DNA of 64,000 nucleotides from Ypsolopha sequella (GCA_934047225.1 OW204012.1:15314001-15378000), one strand, 5' to 3'. Positions 11,636-23,929 are shown, counted from the stretch's first letter. The notes: a model not told the origin generated them from the letters alone. A program made the numbers and translations.

Positions 11636-11973
11636 CTGTTCCCTAATCTAAGTAAACTTGAAACTTAGGGTAACAGTGTCAAAATCCCATGCAAACATAA
11701 GTATAAATCTATTTCCACCCTGTATCATGCATCATACAATACCAATGCCCACATGTATAGTAATTAATGCAGAAGCAGCATTCCTAGAACGATCGAGTCG
11801 TAGATACAATCGCCATGTATGTACGACCGATTCACTTTGTTGCTCTGACGCGGTGACTGTTATACAGGTACACCCGGAATGGATGTTTTATGTACTGTTG
11901 TATACTTATTTAATTACTATTTATTTATTTATCCATCCAATATTATTAAACGAGCAATATATGTTTTTGTATA
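11636..11973. other. Gene-free stretch
   Basis: The 108-codon ORF at 11658-11984 runs into LINE debris and shows no domain or exon signals. I treat it as chance. Confidence 0.5.
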
Positions 11974-12034
11974 TAAGGTGGTAGAGCTGATGCTGGGCTC
12001 GACTGTGGAGGTACCACCATCTTACTTGGAGACA
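11974..12034 (+). mobile_element. LINE family A internal fragment
   Basis: GGTAGAGCTGATGCTGGGCT and the following TGGAGGTACCACCATCTTAC match the same part of the longer copy at 61567-61935. Confidence 0.65.
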
Positions 12035-12049
12035 ATAATAATAATAATA

Positions 12050-12430
12050 AAATTCTTTTCAATGCATGTGCTCGTAAAGGCCCACTTTTTATGCATCAAA
12101 ACCGAACAGAAAGTCGATTATTTTGCCCTAGGGCTTTATTATTATTATTTTTTTAATTTGTTTGCAATGGTTGGCTAACCTGCAGCCTTTCCTGTGTACC
12201 ATAGATGTTATACTTTTTTTTCCACTGTCTATAATCTGGATACAATCCTTTTGAGCCAATCATAATTGAAAGTTCACAAGATTATATTTGTTTTCATTTC
12301 CTCGCACTATGCATTGAAAAACGTAGTATGATACACGGGCGTAAAAGCAATAAATTACTCGGTTACGTTTAAAACACTCGCTACGCTCGTGTTTTAAATC
12401 GTCCTTTTCGCCCTAGTAGCATAATCTACA
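12050..12430 (+). mobile_element. Dispersed repeat X (inverse copy at about 32519-32910)
   Basis: Nearly the whole interval recurs inverted at 32.5-32.9 kb, including AGTCGATTATTTTGCCCTAG, a CAACCATTG/CAATGGTTG block and the palindromic TTTAAAACACTCGCTACGCT near the right end. No ORF of known type. Confidence 0.75.
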
Positions 12431-12754
12431 ATTAAGTTATCCCTAGAGAACAACCCCCATCTCCACCCCGGTCACAAGCCGAAAGGCACCAATGTCTAAA
12501 CAGTATAAATTGCCCACAAAACTGGTACATTCAAACTGGCCACTCGGAATACCAATAATACCTGAAAGTGAGCACCTGCCCGACATCTGTTCCGATGAGG
12601 AACCGGTTCGGTTCCCGCCGGGGCGCGGGTGCGAGCGGGATGGACGCTAAGGTTCCATAGTGAAAGTTAGAAAACGTGGAATTTCTGAGCTTTTTATTGT
12701 GAAAAATGGTTTTGATACTCTAAAATATTCGTACATCGTCGAGGAATAGGTAGA
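12431..12754. other. Gene-free stretch
   Basis: Contains a short GC-rich island near 12590-12650 (CCGGTTCGGTTCCCGCCGGG). No ORF or splice structure supports a gene. Confidence 0.45.
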
Positions 12755-12925
12755 GACAACAGAATCTCCATTTGCTACGATTCTGACACACTTCTTTCAC
12801 ATTCATAAATCAAGTCACTTTTGACTTGACTCTTCTTCAGTATGGTAATGGCAAGTCTAGAAATCCTAGCCCAATTTTGATGTGGTCTGCACAATACAAC
12901 AGATTATTTGTTCGTGCAGGGTTCT
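12755..12925 (-). mobile_element. LINE tail family B fragment
   Basis: Minus-strand remnant with the TTTGCTACGATTCTGACACA block and the rest of the family B 3' end, diverged. Confidence 0.55.
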
Positions 12926-13169
12926 TAGATTCTCCAAGCTTTGGCTGGTTGTTTACGGATTTGGGTTCCGTAAATAAAACTAATGATAACGTTTAAAAAT
13001 ATGTAATAATTCACAATAAATAAATGGAAAAAATAAAAAATCATATACGGAACCCAAGTCCAAGAGTGAAGCTCGCACTTGACTGTTGTTTAATTGTAAT
13101 GGCGGGTTTGTGACCTGGATCTCTTTGTGTAGGCTTTCTGAATACCGGGGAACATACCAGGCCGCCCTA

Positions 13170-13350
13170 GAAGGACGTGTGATGACCAAATTGGCGACAC
13201 ACTGAAGAAGGGCCATGTCAAAAGTACATGGAATAGAAGTGCTTGTATGACTAGATTGATGAATGAGGAAGAGGCGAAAGAGGTGTGACAGGATCGTAGC
13301 AGATGGAAATCTTTAGTCTCTGCTACTACCGTGCAGGGCGACAGGCGTGA
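13170..13350 (+). mobile_element. LINE tail family B fragment
   Basis: Reads through GGCCATGTCAAAAGTACATG, GAATAGAAGTGCTTGTATGA, GTGTGACAGGATCGTAGCAG and GACAGGCGTGA in the usual order for this family. Confidence 0.7.
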
Positions 13351-13659
13351 AAATCATTTTTTTTATTTTGAGCAATGGAATATAAATGTTGATTGAGAAA
13401 AGAAGTGATCAACTGAAGATCGTAAAATTGGTAAATTATTTGGTTTAATTTAACGTTATCGTCTCTGTGCGAGCGCCCTTCATCCTGGATCTTGTCGACA
13501 CTCTACATCTGGCGCGGTAGTGGGCAAGACTCAGACCATAATGAATAAAAAAAAATTGTTTAAACAGTAAAAAGGTGGTCCCTAAAAATTTCGAAAATTG
13601 TCTCGTATGTAAACAGAATAATGAAAAAGCGGTCAAGTACAAAATAAGAGTCTTACCCA

Positions 13660-13760
13660 TCGTCCCAGGATGGTGGTCCGCCTGGTTGTGCCCCTCTCTG
13701 GGACAGTAAGAGGACAGCTCTCAAACAGGCACAAGCAGGTGACCCACCATGCCTGGAACG
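13660..13760 (+). mobile_element. LINE family A internal fragment
   Basis: GGGACAGTAAGAGGACAGCT and the GTGACCCACCATGCCTGG block correspond to the middle of the 61567 copy. Confidence 0.6.
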
Positions 13761-13838
13761 AAGCTCAGGGCAAGAGTTTTTGCGAGCAAGATGGTGGCAT
13801 CGGGGTCGGGGGTTTTAGGGATGTGCTTTTGTGATTCT

Positions 13839-14034
13839 AACCCCCAGTTTCTGAAAGGCCAATCAAATAACGGTGAAAATAAAGCCTGTATGAAGTCTGA
13901 ATAGTGATGAATCAATAATTAACTTAGTTAATTTTTGATTTCAATGTAAAATTCCCACTTTTTCTGGCTTAATCCGCAGATAATTATTTTTTAATCTACT
14001 GTTAACATTGATTGGCCTTTCAGAAACCGGGGGT
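13839..14034. mobile_element. Small MITE with about 26-nt terminal inverted repeats
   Basis: CCCCCAGTTTCTGAAAGGCC and the reverse complement of GGCCTTTCAGAAACCGGGGG pair, then the match continues with AATCAA/TTGAT. Length about 196 bp, no ORF. Confidence 0.75.
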
Positions 14035-14383
14035 CAGAAACGTTTGTGCACAAAAATAGCTTTAGGTTTTTTTTTTTTTTTGAGGTCGCCCTTATAGCTT
14101 CAACCAATATTCCCGTAGTATTATGTTGTACAACGATGTAACTCTGGATACAAAATTGTCATTTGGTACCCCAAGTTTCCTGCAAAGCAGAGTTTGGGGA
14201 CCCCTGGAAAATGTTTTTACCTTCTCTGCGGATTTATTTGTTATTTTTAATCTCTGTTCTGTTTTAACTATATCCAATAAACTTATATTTTATTTTTATT
14301 TATTTATTTATCACCTCTCAGTGTTCGATATTATAGAAAGGGCCTTGACACACAGTCAGACAGATCGATAGCAAAGTGATATT

Positions 14384-14928
14384 TTAAGGTGATATATCGT
14401 CTGTGCAAAGGTCTTCGTTACTCCAAGCGGAAAGACCCGCAGTGCGAGAGGGACGGAATCGGGGAAAATTTACAAAAATTCGGTTTTAAATTAATACAAA
14501 ATTAACAAATAGCTATGGAAATTTCCATAACCAGTAATGTAGGTGTTGTTAAAACCCATCTTAATATATATTTTTTAAACTGTATGCTAACCCAATTTGT
14601 CAAAATATCAAAAAAAAAATGTAAATTTAGACCTCATTCCAATAATTATTTCTATCGATTGAAATTCCTCCAATCGCGTTTCTGATAGTCCAAAATCTAG
14701 AAAAATGTCCCAAAATTGTTATACTAATTTATCGATCTTTATTTATTGTAATATTGAAATTAAACCTAATGAACAATTATATATGTAAATTAAATAATCC
14801 TAAGAAAATAAAATAACAAAAGAAAAAGCCCTAAAAACTTATACTTTATAATTTATTAACTTGCGACTTGGTTTGAACAGCAGAAAAAGTGTTTAAAAAG
14901 TGTCGATTTTGAAGATATACCCCCTTAA
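14384..14928 (-). mobile_element. TTAA-ended element, family T, minus orientation
   Basis: TTAA at both ends. The blocks GCAGTGCGAGAGGGACGGAA, AAAACCCATCTTAATA and CCAATCGCGTTTCTGATAG are the reverse complement of the 214-620 copy. It carries extra AT-rich sequence near 14720-14870, probably an insertion. Confidence 0.7.
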
Positions 14929-15151
14929 GGATTCCGTATGAGGTACGGAACCCTAAATACTAATGTTAAAGTAGTAAATAAGTCACACAAAATTTTCTAG
15001 AAATAATATTTTTGCGAAACTTTACATGATATGGGTATTGTAAAATTTACAATTTTTTTCTATATTTGACTCGAGAACCGCTCAACGGATTAGGAATTTA
15101 GGATGCGGTTTTCTTTATTAGCGTCTTAGCGACCCTGGGTACACCCCGGGT

Positions 15152-15299
15152 AGCATAGTGTTTAATCGCGCGCGACGCCACTTGGTTGAATCACAGGTAC
15201 GAGGAGCGTGACATACTGTTTAATCGCAAAAACGTCGTGTCACGCTCCTCGCACTTGTGATTCAACTAAGTTGCGTCGCGCGCGATTAAACACTATGCC
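15152..15299. mobile_element. Foldback MITE, about 65-nt arms
   Basis: GCATAGTGTTTAATCGCGCG at the left is the exact reverse complement of the right end. The arms continue through the TTGAATCACA and GAGGAGCGTGACA blocks, centred on a GCAAAAACG loop. A diverged relative lies at 19411-19550. Confidence 0.88.
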
Positions 15300-15307
15300 A
15301 CGAGTGC

Positions 15308-15455
15308 TGGGGATCTAAAAGGGCCGACTTGGGTGAATCATAAAATGATTTGAAAGTAGGATGGAGTCAGAGCTTTTTCACGCGTGCAAAAGAGACGGCC
15401 TTAGAACGGAATCATAATATGATTCATCCAAAGCGGCCTTTTTAGAGGACCTGGT
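15308..15455 (+). mobile_element. Dispersed repeat, direct copy at 36064-36212
   Basis: Shares GATTTGAAAGTAGGATGGAG, TTTTCACGCGTGCAAAAGAG and AACGGAATCATAATATGATT in the same order with the second copy. Internal short inverted repeats centre on ATCATAATATGAT. Confidence 0.75.
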
Positions 15456-15678
15456 CAACATATAGGCTATATGGAGTGTTGATAAAGTAACCGCCAAACC
15501 TAAAACTGTCTATAGTTGAAAGACGCTTCCACGCAGGAAAAAGCTAGTATTTTATATTTTCAAATTTTACCAAAACACCACAATGGGAGCGGAACTCCGA
15601 AGAGTGGCATTACCCTGACTCCCTGTATGTATGCTCATTCCCCCACAGACCTCGGAGTGCAGCGGAAACCATAAACTT

Positions 15679-15790
15679 GCGAATCCGATACAAAAGCACA
15701 AGTTGAGCACGTGCACCGCGCGCTCGGCGGGACTCGAACCGCGCACCTGTCGGTCGTGGGGCCGTGCTGCATCTGTCCGGAGAAATCATT
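15679..15790 (-). mobile_element. tRNA-derived SINE fragment (probable)
   Basis: The minus strand has the B-box GGTTCGAGTCC preceded by GATGCAGCACGGCCCCACGA. No full cloverleaf with paired acceptor ends is visible, so a functional tRNA is not called. Confidence 0.4.
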
Positions 15791-15879
15791 ACTGTTTTAA
15801 TATTTTGCCACAAGAAAAGAGGTCACAAAATTACATTCTGAAGAAAGTAACCGGAGTAGAAGATGTAGCATTGTAGAAG

Positions 15880-16214
15880 AAAATTATTTGGCTAAGTGCG
15901 AGTCGGACTGGCGCACAAAAGGTTCCGTATCACACAATACGGTTATGGAACCCTAAAAACATGGCAAATTACAACAATATAGATGTCATATGGTGTCAAT
16001 TCGAATAATTCGCGGCTCCTGCTGACTACAGAACCCTGTAGAAGAAAATTATTTGGCTAAGCGCGAGTCGGACTGGCGCACAAAAGGTTCCGTATCACAC
16101 AATTAGGTTAGAAATTAGGTTACGGAACCCTAAAAACATGGCAAATTACAACAATATAGATGTCATATAGTGTCAATTCGAATAATTCGTGGCTCCTGCT
16201 GAGTACGGAACCCT
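15880..16214 (+). mobile_element. Two tandem copies of a GGGTTCCGTA-family fragment
   Basis: The unit GTAGAAGAAAATTATTTGGC...AATTCG.GGCTCCTGCTGA occurs twice, about 150 and 170 bp long. Both carry the GCGAGTCGGACTGGCGCACA hallmark. The second copy has a short internal duplication (AATTAGGTTAGAAATTAGGTTA). Confidence 0.8.
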
Positions 16215-16274
16215 AATATCTTGACCCCTATATTTTTCCTGTAATCTTTACTTAATCAGTAATCACGTATTACT

Positions 16275-16660
16275 CTACTGCGAGTCAGACTCGCGCACTA
16301 AGGGTTCCGTACCACCACACAATACGGGTACTGAACCCTAAAAACTTTATGGTAATAATAACAATATTATGCCATAGCAACACCAAGGCGGCAAAAAAGA
16401 AGCTGCTTAAATGGTAGCGCCTGACTAACATCTCAACGCCCTCTGAGTACGGTGCGCGAGTCTGACTCGCACTTGGCCATTTTTTTTAAATTTGGTTGCT
16501 TTACTTGGTAGAGACCATAACAACATTTATACGTATTATGGAAAATGTCAACTATAGCTACCTATTGCTGGAGCTGTAGACCCTGTGACAGATGGACAGA
16601 CAAACAGACAGACAAACGGACAGACAGACAGCGGAGGCTTATTATAATTATTTATGTAGG
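16275..16660. mobile_element. Degraded GGGTTCCGTA-family copies
   Basis: Contains CGAGTCAGACTCGCGCACTA, a reversed GCGCGAGTCTGACTCGCACT and the GACAGACAAACGGACAGACA tail. At least two pieces lie in opposite orientation. Confidence 0.6.
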
Positions 16661-17506
16661 TATATTGCAGTTATTTATAATCATAGGGTTTGAGTATATT
16701 AACATATTTTAGTGTACATGTATGTATATTTTTAATTATGACTTATTTTTATCAATCTGGGTATCTCTAAGTACAACGTGTAAATACTATGTTTTTTGTG
16801 TACAATAAAGAATATGAATATGAGGCTTATACAGTAGTGCATCTTAGTACAAATGCTCAGACTCGAACTCACTCACACACGCAGACGTGTGCTTTACACG
16901 CCGCGCGCCGCGCGCCGCCGTGATTATACGGAGACTCACTGAACCTTGCTGAGACGGCACGTAGAGCTGGGGCTCTACCGCGTAATTCTCATTTGTATCA
17001 ACTTCAAGCAAATGCATGCGAAATTCAACGCGTGCAAAAGAGATGGCATGTTAGGCGGGCGTCGTCGCACGCACGTCAAATTTCAATCTCAAGTTGATGT
17101 TGATGAAAACTAAAAAAGGACTTAACTTTTTTGGTGAGGAAGTGCTTGGAACCTCTTCATATTTAATTTAATAAATAAAAACTATACTCGACGCATATAA
17201 CTAACTATACTTAATAAATATTTAGAAGCTTAGATTGAACCTCTGCTCCATTCTAAATAGCAGTTTACAATAATTAATATCATCAAAAATAATATAATTA
17301 ATTGAAATAAAATAAATAATTAATTAATATAATCAGTCTGTTCTGGGACTTCCGCAAAATCTATTCAAAGGAAACCATCTTTATTTGCAACTGTCGTCAT
17401 ACGTCACTCCTCTCATTTTTATTGCAGTGTTTACCTGTAATTAGAGTTACACTCTATTTCTCCTGTACGCTAGTTTAATTGTATGTTGTAAAGTGTATCA
17501 AGTGTG
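16661..17506. other. Gene-free stretch
   Basis: AT-rich with a small CG-rich patch near 16890-16925 (GCCGCGCGCCGCGCGCCGCC). No gene supported. Confidence 0.5.
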
Positions 17507-17631
17507 GGCAGTAAATAATGCACATCGTATCGTAGCGTCATCTCTGTCGCACGAAGCACTAACAGTCCGGTGACAGAGATGGAGCTCTATGAAGCCGAAG
17601 ATAGCCGATGTGCATTATTTACTGCCGGGTA
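17507..17631. mobile_element. Short foldback MITE
   Basis: GCAGTAAATAATGCACATCG at the left is mirrored exactly by CGATGTGCATTATTTACTGC at the right. The interior also folds around ATCTCTGTC / GACAGAGAT. Confidence 0.85.
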
Positions 17632-18071
17632 CTGTAAAGAAAATGGTGTTAATAAAATCTACGGAAGTCTGGACCGGACGAACTGAAACTACGCCTGTAA
17701 CCACTCGGCCGGTAAGAGTTAAATTATAAATTAAAATCTAATAGTGACACAAATCTACAGATAATGAAGTACCATATCATATTTACGTTAAAACATTGTT
17801 ACTGTTTGTCCAGCTGCATGTGTAGTGAACAAAACAAGGATGACGTGATCGGTGACACCGATATATCGATAACGGTTTTATTGGTGCACGATTATTATAT
17901 ATGTAGTCTCGTATTTACGATAACAATGTACATCGTCACGGCATTAACCCCTGTGGGGGTGACAGAGGTGTTTCCGAGTCAAATTCCAAGGTCATACTCG
18001 TACACCTCCGTGTCACTGACGATTATTATGTCTAGCGTGGTATGTGGTGGGCTCTATCGCCGTACTTCGGG

Positions 18072-19330
18072 CACAAATATGTACCCACAGACCGTACACA
18101 AATATGTACCCACAGACCGTACACAAATATGTACCCACAGACCGTATACGAATATGTACCCACAGACCGTACACGAATATGTACCCACAGACCGTACACG
18201 AATATGTACCCACAGACCGTACACGAATATGTACCCACAGACCGTACATGAATATGTACCCACAGACCGTACACGAATATGTACCCACAGACCGTACACG
18301 AATATGTACCCACAGACCGTACACGAATATGTACCCACAGACCGTACACGAATATGTACCCACAGACCGTACACGAATATGTACCCACAGACCGTACACG
18401 AATATGTACTCACAGACCGTACACAAATATGTACCCACAGACCGTACACGAATATGTACCCACAGACCGTACACAAATATGTACCCACAGACCGTACACA
18501 AATATGTACCCACAGACCGTACACAAATATGTACCCACAGACCGTACACAAATATGTACCCACAGACCGTACACAAATATGTACCCACAGACCGTACACA
18601 AATATGTACCCACAGACCGTACACAAATATGTACCCACAGACCGTACACAAATATGTACCCACAGACCGTACACGAATATGTACCCACAGACCGTACATG
18701 AATATGTACCCACAGACCGTACACGAATATGTACCCACAGACCGTACACGAATATGTACCCACAGACCGTACACGAATATGTACCCACAGACCGTACACG
18801 AATATGTACCCACAGACCTTACACGAATATGTACCCACAGACCGTACACGAATATGTACCCACAGACCGTACACGAATATGTACCCACAGACCGTACACG
18901 AATATGTACCCACAGACCGTACACGAATATGTACCCACAGACCGTACACGAATATGTACCCACAGACCGTACACGAATATGTACCCACAGACCGTACACG
19001 AATATGTACCCACAGACCGTACACGAATATGTACCCACAGACCGTACACGAATATGTACCCACAGACCGTACACGAATATGTACCCACGGACCGTACACG
19101 AATATGTACCCACAGACCGTACACAAATATGTACCCACAGACCGTACACAAATATGTACCCACAGACCGTACACAAATATGTACCCACAGACCGTACACA
19201 AATATGTACCCACAGACCGTACACAAATATGTACCCACAGACCGTACACAAATATGTACCCACAGACCGTACACAAATATGTACCCACAGACCGTACACA
19301 AATATGTACCCACAGACCGTACACAAATAT
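18072..19330 (+). repeat. 25-bp minisatellite, 50 copies
   Basis: The unit AATATGTACCCACAGACCGT plus ACAC[AG] repeats with almost no change. The last base falls in homogeneous runs of A-type and G-type units. Because 25 leaves remainder 1 on division by 3 and no frame of the unit has a stop, long ORFs appear in several frames on both strands, including a 590-codon frame at 17764-19536. These are artefacts of the repeat. Confidence 0.97.
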
Positions 19331-19382
19331 GCCCTACGGGATTTGAACCCGTCCTTCGCTTCGAGACGTTTGAACCAAACAA
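19331..19382 (-). mobile_element. tRNA-like B-box segment adjoining the 25-bp array
   Basis: The minus strand reads GACGGGTTCAAATCCCGTAG, a perfect T-arm with B-box, preceded by CGAAGCGAAG. The rest of a tRNA is not visible. I read the array as having expanded inside a tRNA-derived SINE. Confidence 0.5.
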
Positions 19383-19410
19383 CAGAGGCGATAATTACAC
19401 AAAGATCTGG

Positions 19411-19550
19411 GCCCGTAGCCTAGCGTTTAATCACAAGTGCGAGGAGCGTGACACATTGTTTTTGCGATTAAACTGTATGTCACGCCGGACGCCCCTCGCA
19501 ACTGCGATTCAACTAAGTCACGTCGCGTGCGATTAAACACTGCTACGGGT
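19411..19550. mobile_element. Foldback MITE, relative of 15152-15299
   Basis: Shares AAGTGCGAGGAGCGTGACA, TTTTTGCGATTAAACTG and the GCGATTAAACACTGCTACGG end. The arms are more diverged than in the 15 kb copy. Confidence 0.75.
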
Positions 19551-19706
19551 GCTGGTGTCATGATCAATATTTTAGTTTTAAAATGTTATCGGTCTGTGAA
19601 AGCTATGTTATGTATGAAGATAAGCTCTTAAGTCGATTCCGACATTTAAAAAAATATATAAAATATTATAATTTAAAAAAATATATAAAATATTATAAAC
19701 ACCTTC

Positions 19707-19802
19707 CATCCATCCATCCATCCATCAGCCTAGCTCGTCCACTGCTGGACATAAGCCTTTCCAGGACTTTGCCACTCCCGGCGGTCATCCTGGAAGAATT
19801 GC
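19707..19802 (-). mobile_element. LINE tail family A
   Basis: CCATCCATCCATCCATCAGC followed by TCGTCCACTGCTGGACATAA and CCGGCGGTCATCCTGGAAGA is the reverse complement of the family A 3' end. Confidence 0.75.
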
Positions 19803-20333
19803 TAAAACAAGGTTCAAGTTAAGATTCAATTTAATTAACAATAGGTATATAATATGCAAAGAAACAAAATTTAAACTTAGTCAAATTGAAGATATTATAA
19901 TCATTTAGGTAATTTTGAGCGCGTTCGCGGCTCGATTCCCCCTCGAACGACAGAGACATCATTATCAGACGAGTGGTGTGAGAAAGTGAGACGCACGCAC
20001 CAAAGTCACCAGCGTTTATTCCGCTCTCAATAGTTGAAAATGAACTCAGATTTTAAATGTACCACTCTCACTCAGCTGCAGTGTGAAGTAGACACACCCT
20101 AACGACCTTACCAGCCCAGACTCTGACACCAGCTGATCGTTTCTGTTGGTAAACACAAGTGGCAATCGCAGATGTCCTGAACATATGGACAGGTGGTAAG
20201 ACGAGGAAGGAAAACCCTTGTGATGGCGCTAGATTGCACCTCCATACACGGCCGTAGCTAGGGGGGGCGTTATGGGGCAATGCCCTACCTTTGAAAAGCA
20301 GAATCCTAAGAATTAGGTATCCCCGTACATTCC

Positions 20334-20761
20334 TTAAGGGCGCACCGAGCGTTTGCCTTTGTCTCTATCTTTTTCTTTATGTGTAAAGAGTAAAGTAAAT
20401 AACCAAACTTTTGCACTTTTTCCATGTTTTTTGTTGTTATTTTCATCATATTGTTCTTAAACAAAAAGCTATCGTTTATAAACGCTCCAGTTATTTATGA
20501 ACTTTATTTTAGTAAATGAATCATCATATCAAATTACTTATTTATATAAAAAAGTAGAGAAAAAGAGGAAAAAATTACTCGAAAAGAGGTAACTTTGCGA
20601 ATTTGTTCTATCGAGCCAACTTTATCAAATCGTGTATACAGTCTAGTATATATCCCCAATAATATCAATATATTTCCCTAGATTTTAATTTAATTGTTTA
20701 CTACTCAAACAAGGGTTATGAAAACGTATTTGTGTGTGTAAAAAGCTCGGTGCGCTCTTAA
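20334..20761 (+). mobile_element. TTAA-ended element family G
   Basis: TTAAGGGCGCACCGAGC at the left and GCTCGGTGCGCTCTTAA at the right are terminal inverted repeats including TTAA. A second, inverted copy lies at 25510-25904. No coding capacity. Confidence 0.88.
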
Positions 20762-21054
20762 GAAGGTGAATTTTTGTTACATCGAAACCTAAATGTATAT
20801 TACTACCAGCGCCATCTAGCCTAGTTTTTAATCTGTAAAATGGATCTGAGCAACGATCTGGACTGCATTCTTATTTCTACCTTTTTTTTTTTTTTTTTTT
20901 TGCTGGAATAGCAATGAGAAAGTCAAGTACTACGTACGAATTAAAAAAAAATATGAAAATATGCTTTGGAGCATGGTAGCATGCCCTAGCTCCATACATT
21001 TTTTTCAATGTCGGCTTTTATTTTTTTACTAGTCATTGGTATTCGGCAGTACAC

Positions 21055-21172
21055 GTCTTAACTTATTTGACAGGACTAACCTTATTTTAAGCGTCCTGTC
21101 TTTTTCTTTCTTTATCGAAAAAACAAGGACAGAACGCTTAAATTAAGTTTAGTCCTGTCAAATAAGTTAAGA
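21055..21172. repeat. Foldback element, about 50-nt arms
   Basis: TCTTAACTTATTTGACAGGA pairs exactly with TCCTGTCAAATAAGTTAAGA. The match continues through the AAGCGT/ACGCTT blocks. Confidence 0.88.
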
Positions 21173-21589
21173 TTTGCTTCACCGATGTACGTCACTGGTT
21201 TTAGTGGTTTATTTTTACTTATTTGATGTGACATCACGATTTTTAACTTAATTCTGACTTTTGCTTCACCCTTAGCGCTCTACTTGAATCTTCCTGTGCC
21301 CTATCACATTCATTACTGGCTGCAGCCCTGCCTCATAATAATTTCAGCGGACAGACACCAAGTAATTTCTAAAACGGCGACCCAATTATGACAAGCTATA
21401 GAAGGGAGAATGGTTACAAGCAGTTGAGTAATATCAGTTATTCCGCGGATTTTGCGGAAGTCCCTGGGCGGGGATAACTTCTTTGAACACTTTTACTCTC
21501 TAATCCTTAGTTTTATCAACCCTTTCCATCAGGCGCGGTAGTGGCTAACAGTTAACCCATTGAGTATTCAAACAGGAAAGGCTAAGTCT

Positions 21590-22045
21590 AAAGCATCAAA
21601 TTGGTAGGGCTACAGTTAATGGATGTAGAAGAAGCGAAAGAGTGTGTCAGATCGTAGCAGATGGAGATCAATGGTATTTGAGGGGTCTTTCTGAGATAGG
21701 CGTGTGTAGAAAAATCCCTGATGGCTGAACAACTGCAATGTGCCCCAACAAGACAGCTTCAGATGTAAACACAGATGTCCCGAACATCTGAACATCTGTC
21801 AGGTGCTCGGCATCAGGTGGGGTCAAGGTCGTGGGTCCGAGAACAGCTGTTGTAAGGGGGGTGAATCGGTGGCAGTTTCGAAAGGTTGCTATTGGAGGTC
21901 AAAAAGCACCAGGAATAGAAGAGCTTGTATGACTAAGTTGATGGATGTGGATGAGGCGAAAGAGACACACGATCACACGACAGGATGGAAATCTGTGGTC
22001 TCTAACTAGCTCTCTGGTAGACAGGCGTGAGAATATAAATATGTA
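21590..22045 (+). mobile_element. LINE family B, two adjacent C-terminal fragments
   Basis: About 21600-21710 and 21720-22045 both end in the family B tail. The longer copy translates in part to STRNRRACMTKLMDVDEAKE (residues within 21740-22009), like the C-terminus of a LINE reverse transcriptase. Both are decayed. Confidence 0.65.
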
Positions 22046-22113
22046 TGCATGTTCCTATGGGAAGGAAATTGATTTTAAGGTAACTTTTTATTGCGAATAA
22101 AATCTTTAATCTC

Positions 22114-22537
22114 TTAAGGCGATATGCGAAAAAAATACGGGTGTTTCTTTTTTGTGTATTTCATGAAATACACGGAAAATTTTAATAAATTTCTGGTATA
22201 TGCATTTTGACTATATAATCTAGGGTTTTGAAATTGGAAAACATGTTTGGATAAATTTTCCTCGATAGAAATAATTGTTGAAATGAGGTCTTCAAACACA
22301 CTTTTTCTCCTCGTTTGACAAATAGGAACCATATACAGAACTCAAACATATTTTATTGGGTGTGTTTCAACAATATCTAGAGATTTGATATTTGAAATTT
22401 TGCTAGATATTTTAGTTTTTTTAATAAAAATATAAAACCAACTTTTTTCCCTTTTGCCCTGAATCCGCCCCTCTCGCACTGCGCGATTTTTCGCTTGGAG
22501 TGACAGTGACAAAAATAAAATTCGCATAGCCTCTTAA
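22114..22537. mobile_element. TTAA-ended element (subfamily of 10798 and 44786)
   Basis: TTAAGGCGATATGCG left, CGCATAGCCTCTTAA right; 424 bp. Interior nearly the same as the two sister copies. Confidence 0.9.
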
Positions 22538-23929
22538 CGTTTTATTGCTATTCTGTAATATCCTACATACCAAATTACAATATATTTTTGATCAACCACA
22601 GGCTTATTATGTTTTAAAATTTAAGAAACAAAGTTGTTATTTAAGAAAAATCCATTTGAAAATGTTTAGGAGCTTAAAAACACAAGATTTCCAAGTACTT
22701 TGTTGTATTTTTACGAGTTGATTATATTAAATTTGAAGACGGATAAGAATTATAGTTTAGCCGATAGATAAGTAATTTTAATTTATACACGATTTAATGC
22801 ATTAGCGTACAAAAGAGACCACAAATGTTTTTGTATGGCATCAAAATCTAGAGATAAACAAGCTTTTTCGTTAAAAACTGATGGCGAAGCTAGCTCTAAC
22901 GATACGCACAAAAATAACGATTAGTTATATATAACATTAACTGTCAGGGGTGTTTCCGTGTGTCATTATAACCATTTATACGTTCAACGTGGTAGGGCGT
23001 GAGTCCGCCAAACTTCGGGCAGAAATACAAGCTTCTTTGGCATGCCAGTTTACCGCACAGTGTTTTCTTTTACCGATCAGCATGTCGTAAGTATTGAGGC
23101 GTTATAACATGCGAAATTGTGCAACTTAAGAAAAAAAAAATTTGAAATAGCAATGAACTATTTTTACATAGCATAGTTTTCATAGACAACATCTTCGATG
23201 AGCTAAATATAAACTTTTGCTAAAAACGGCCGCTTTTGGCATAAGTTAAAATCCTAGCTATAAAAAGCCATTGTTTCTGAAAACTTTGCCTTGTAAAAAT
23301 AGTTCATTGCTATTTCTAAACATTTACTTTAGCAGATTTTTAATAATTATTCTAGCAGGGAAATTGTTTTTTTTTCTAATGTTGCAGAACTTTCGTATAT
23401 TGTACCGCCTTAAGTATACAAATACTGTGAGCATAAATTCCGAAATATTAATTTTTAAGAGCGTTTTTACATGTCATGAAATCCATACTCTAAAAACTAA
23501 GCACGCAGTAAGGCTTCAACGAAACGCCTTTTTAAAAAACTTGTCATGAATTTCGCCACATCTCTCAGCTGATTTCTCACCAGCCAGCATTTTATCGACA
23601 ACACTTTGAGCGATCGGGTTACCCCTCTTTGGTGGTCGCCACCCTAGTCGTCGGATCAGTTGGGTGAGCAGTCGACCGACTTGTTGAGCTGGCAGTTTGT
23701 GGTTTTGGGAAATTGTGAATGTGATTATTTTGATTCGGTGATTGGGTTAGTTTTGATTTTTTGGTCTAATGCTCAATTATGTTTGAAGCTTATAGTTTCA
23801 TTTCACTCGAAGCGATTTTTTTAGGGTTTCTTGGATGAAGTAAAACTCGAGATGTCTATTCGCACAAGAAAAAGTCTGTTTGTAAGTGAGACGGGTGCCA
23901 AAAAAGCGTCTTTTTAAGGCGTATGACCA
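22538..23929. other. Gene-free stretch
   Basis: No supported gene. Two similar segments in opposite orientation (TTGAAATAGCAATGAACTAT near 23150 and ATAGTTCATTGCTATTTC near 23298) are about 130 bp apart and suggest a further foldback. Around 22940-23040 a segment resembles the left flank of the 25-bp array (TTTCCGTGTGTCATTAT, CAACGTGGTAGGGCGTGAG, ACTTCGGGCAGAAATA). Confidence 0.5.

Noticed and set aside
17764..19536. 590-codon ORF, plus a 459-codon frame and minus-strand frames of up to 437 codons, over the same place
   Set aside because: All arise from a 25-bp tandem repeat with no stop in several frames on each strand. There is no conserved domain and no credible start context.
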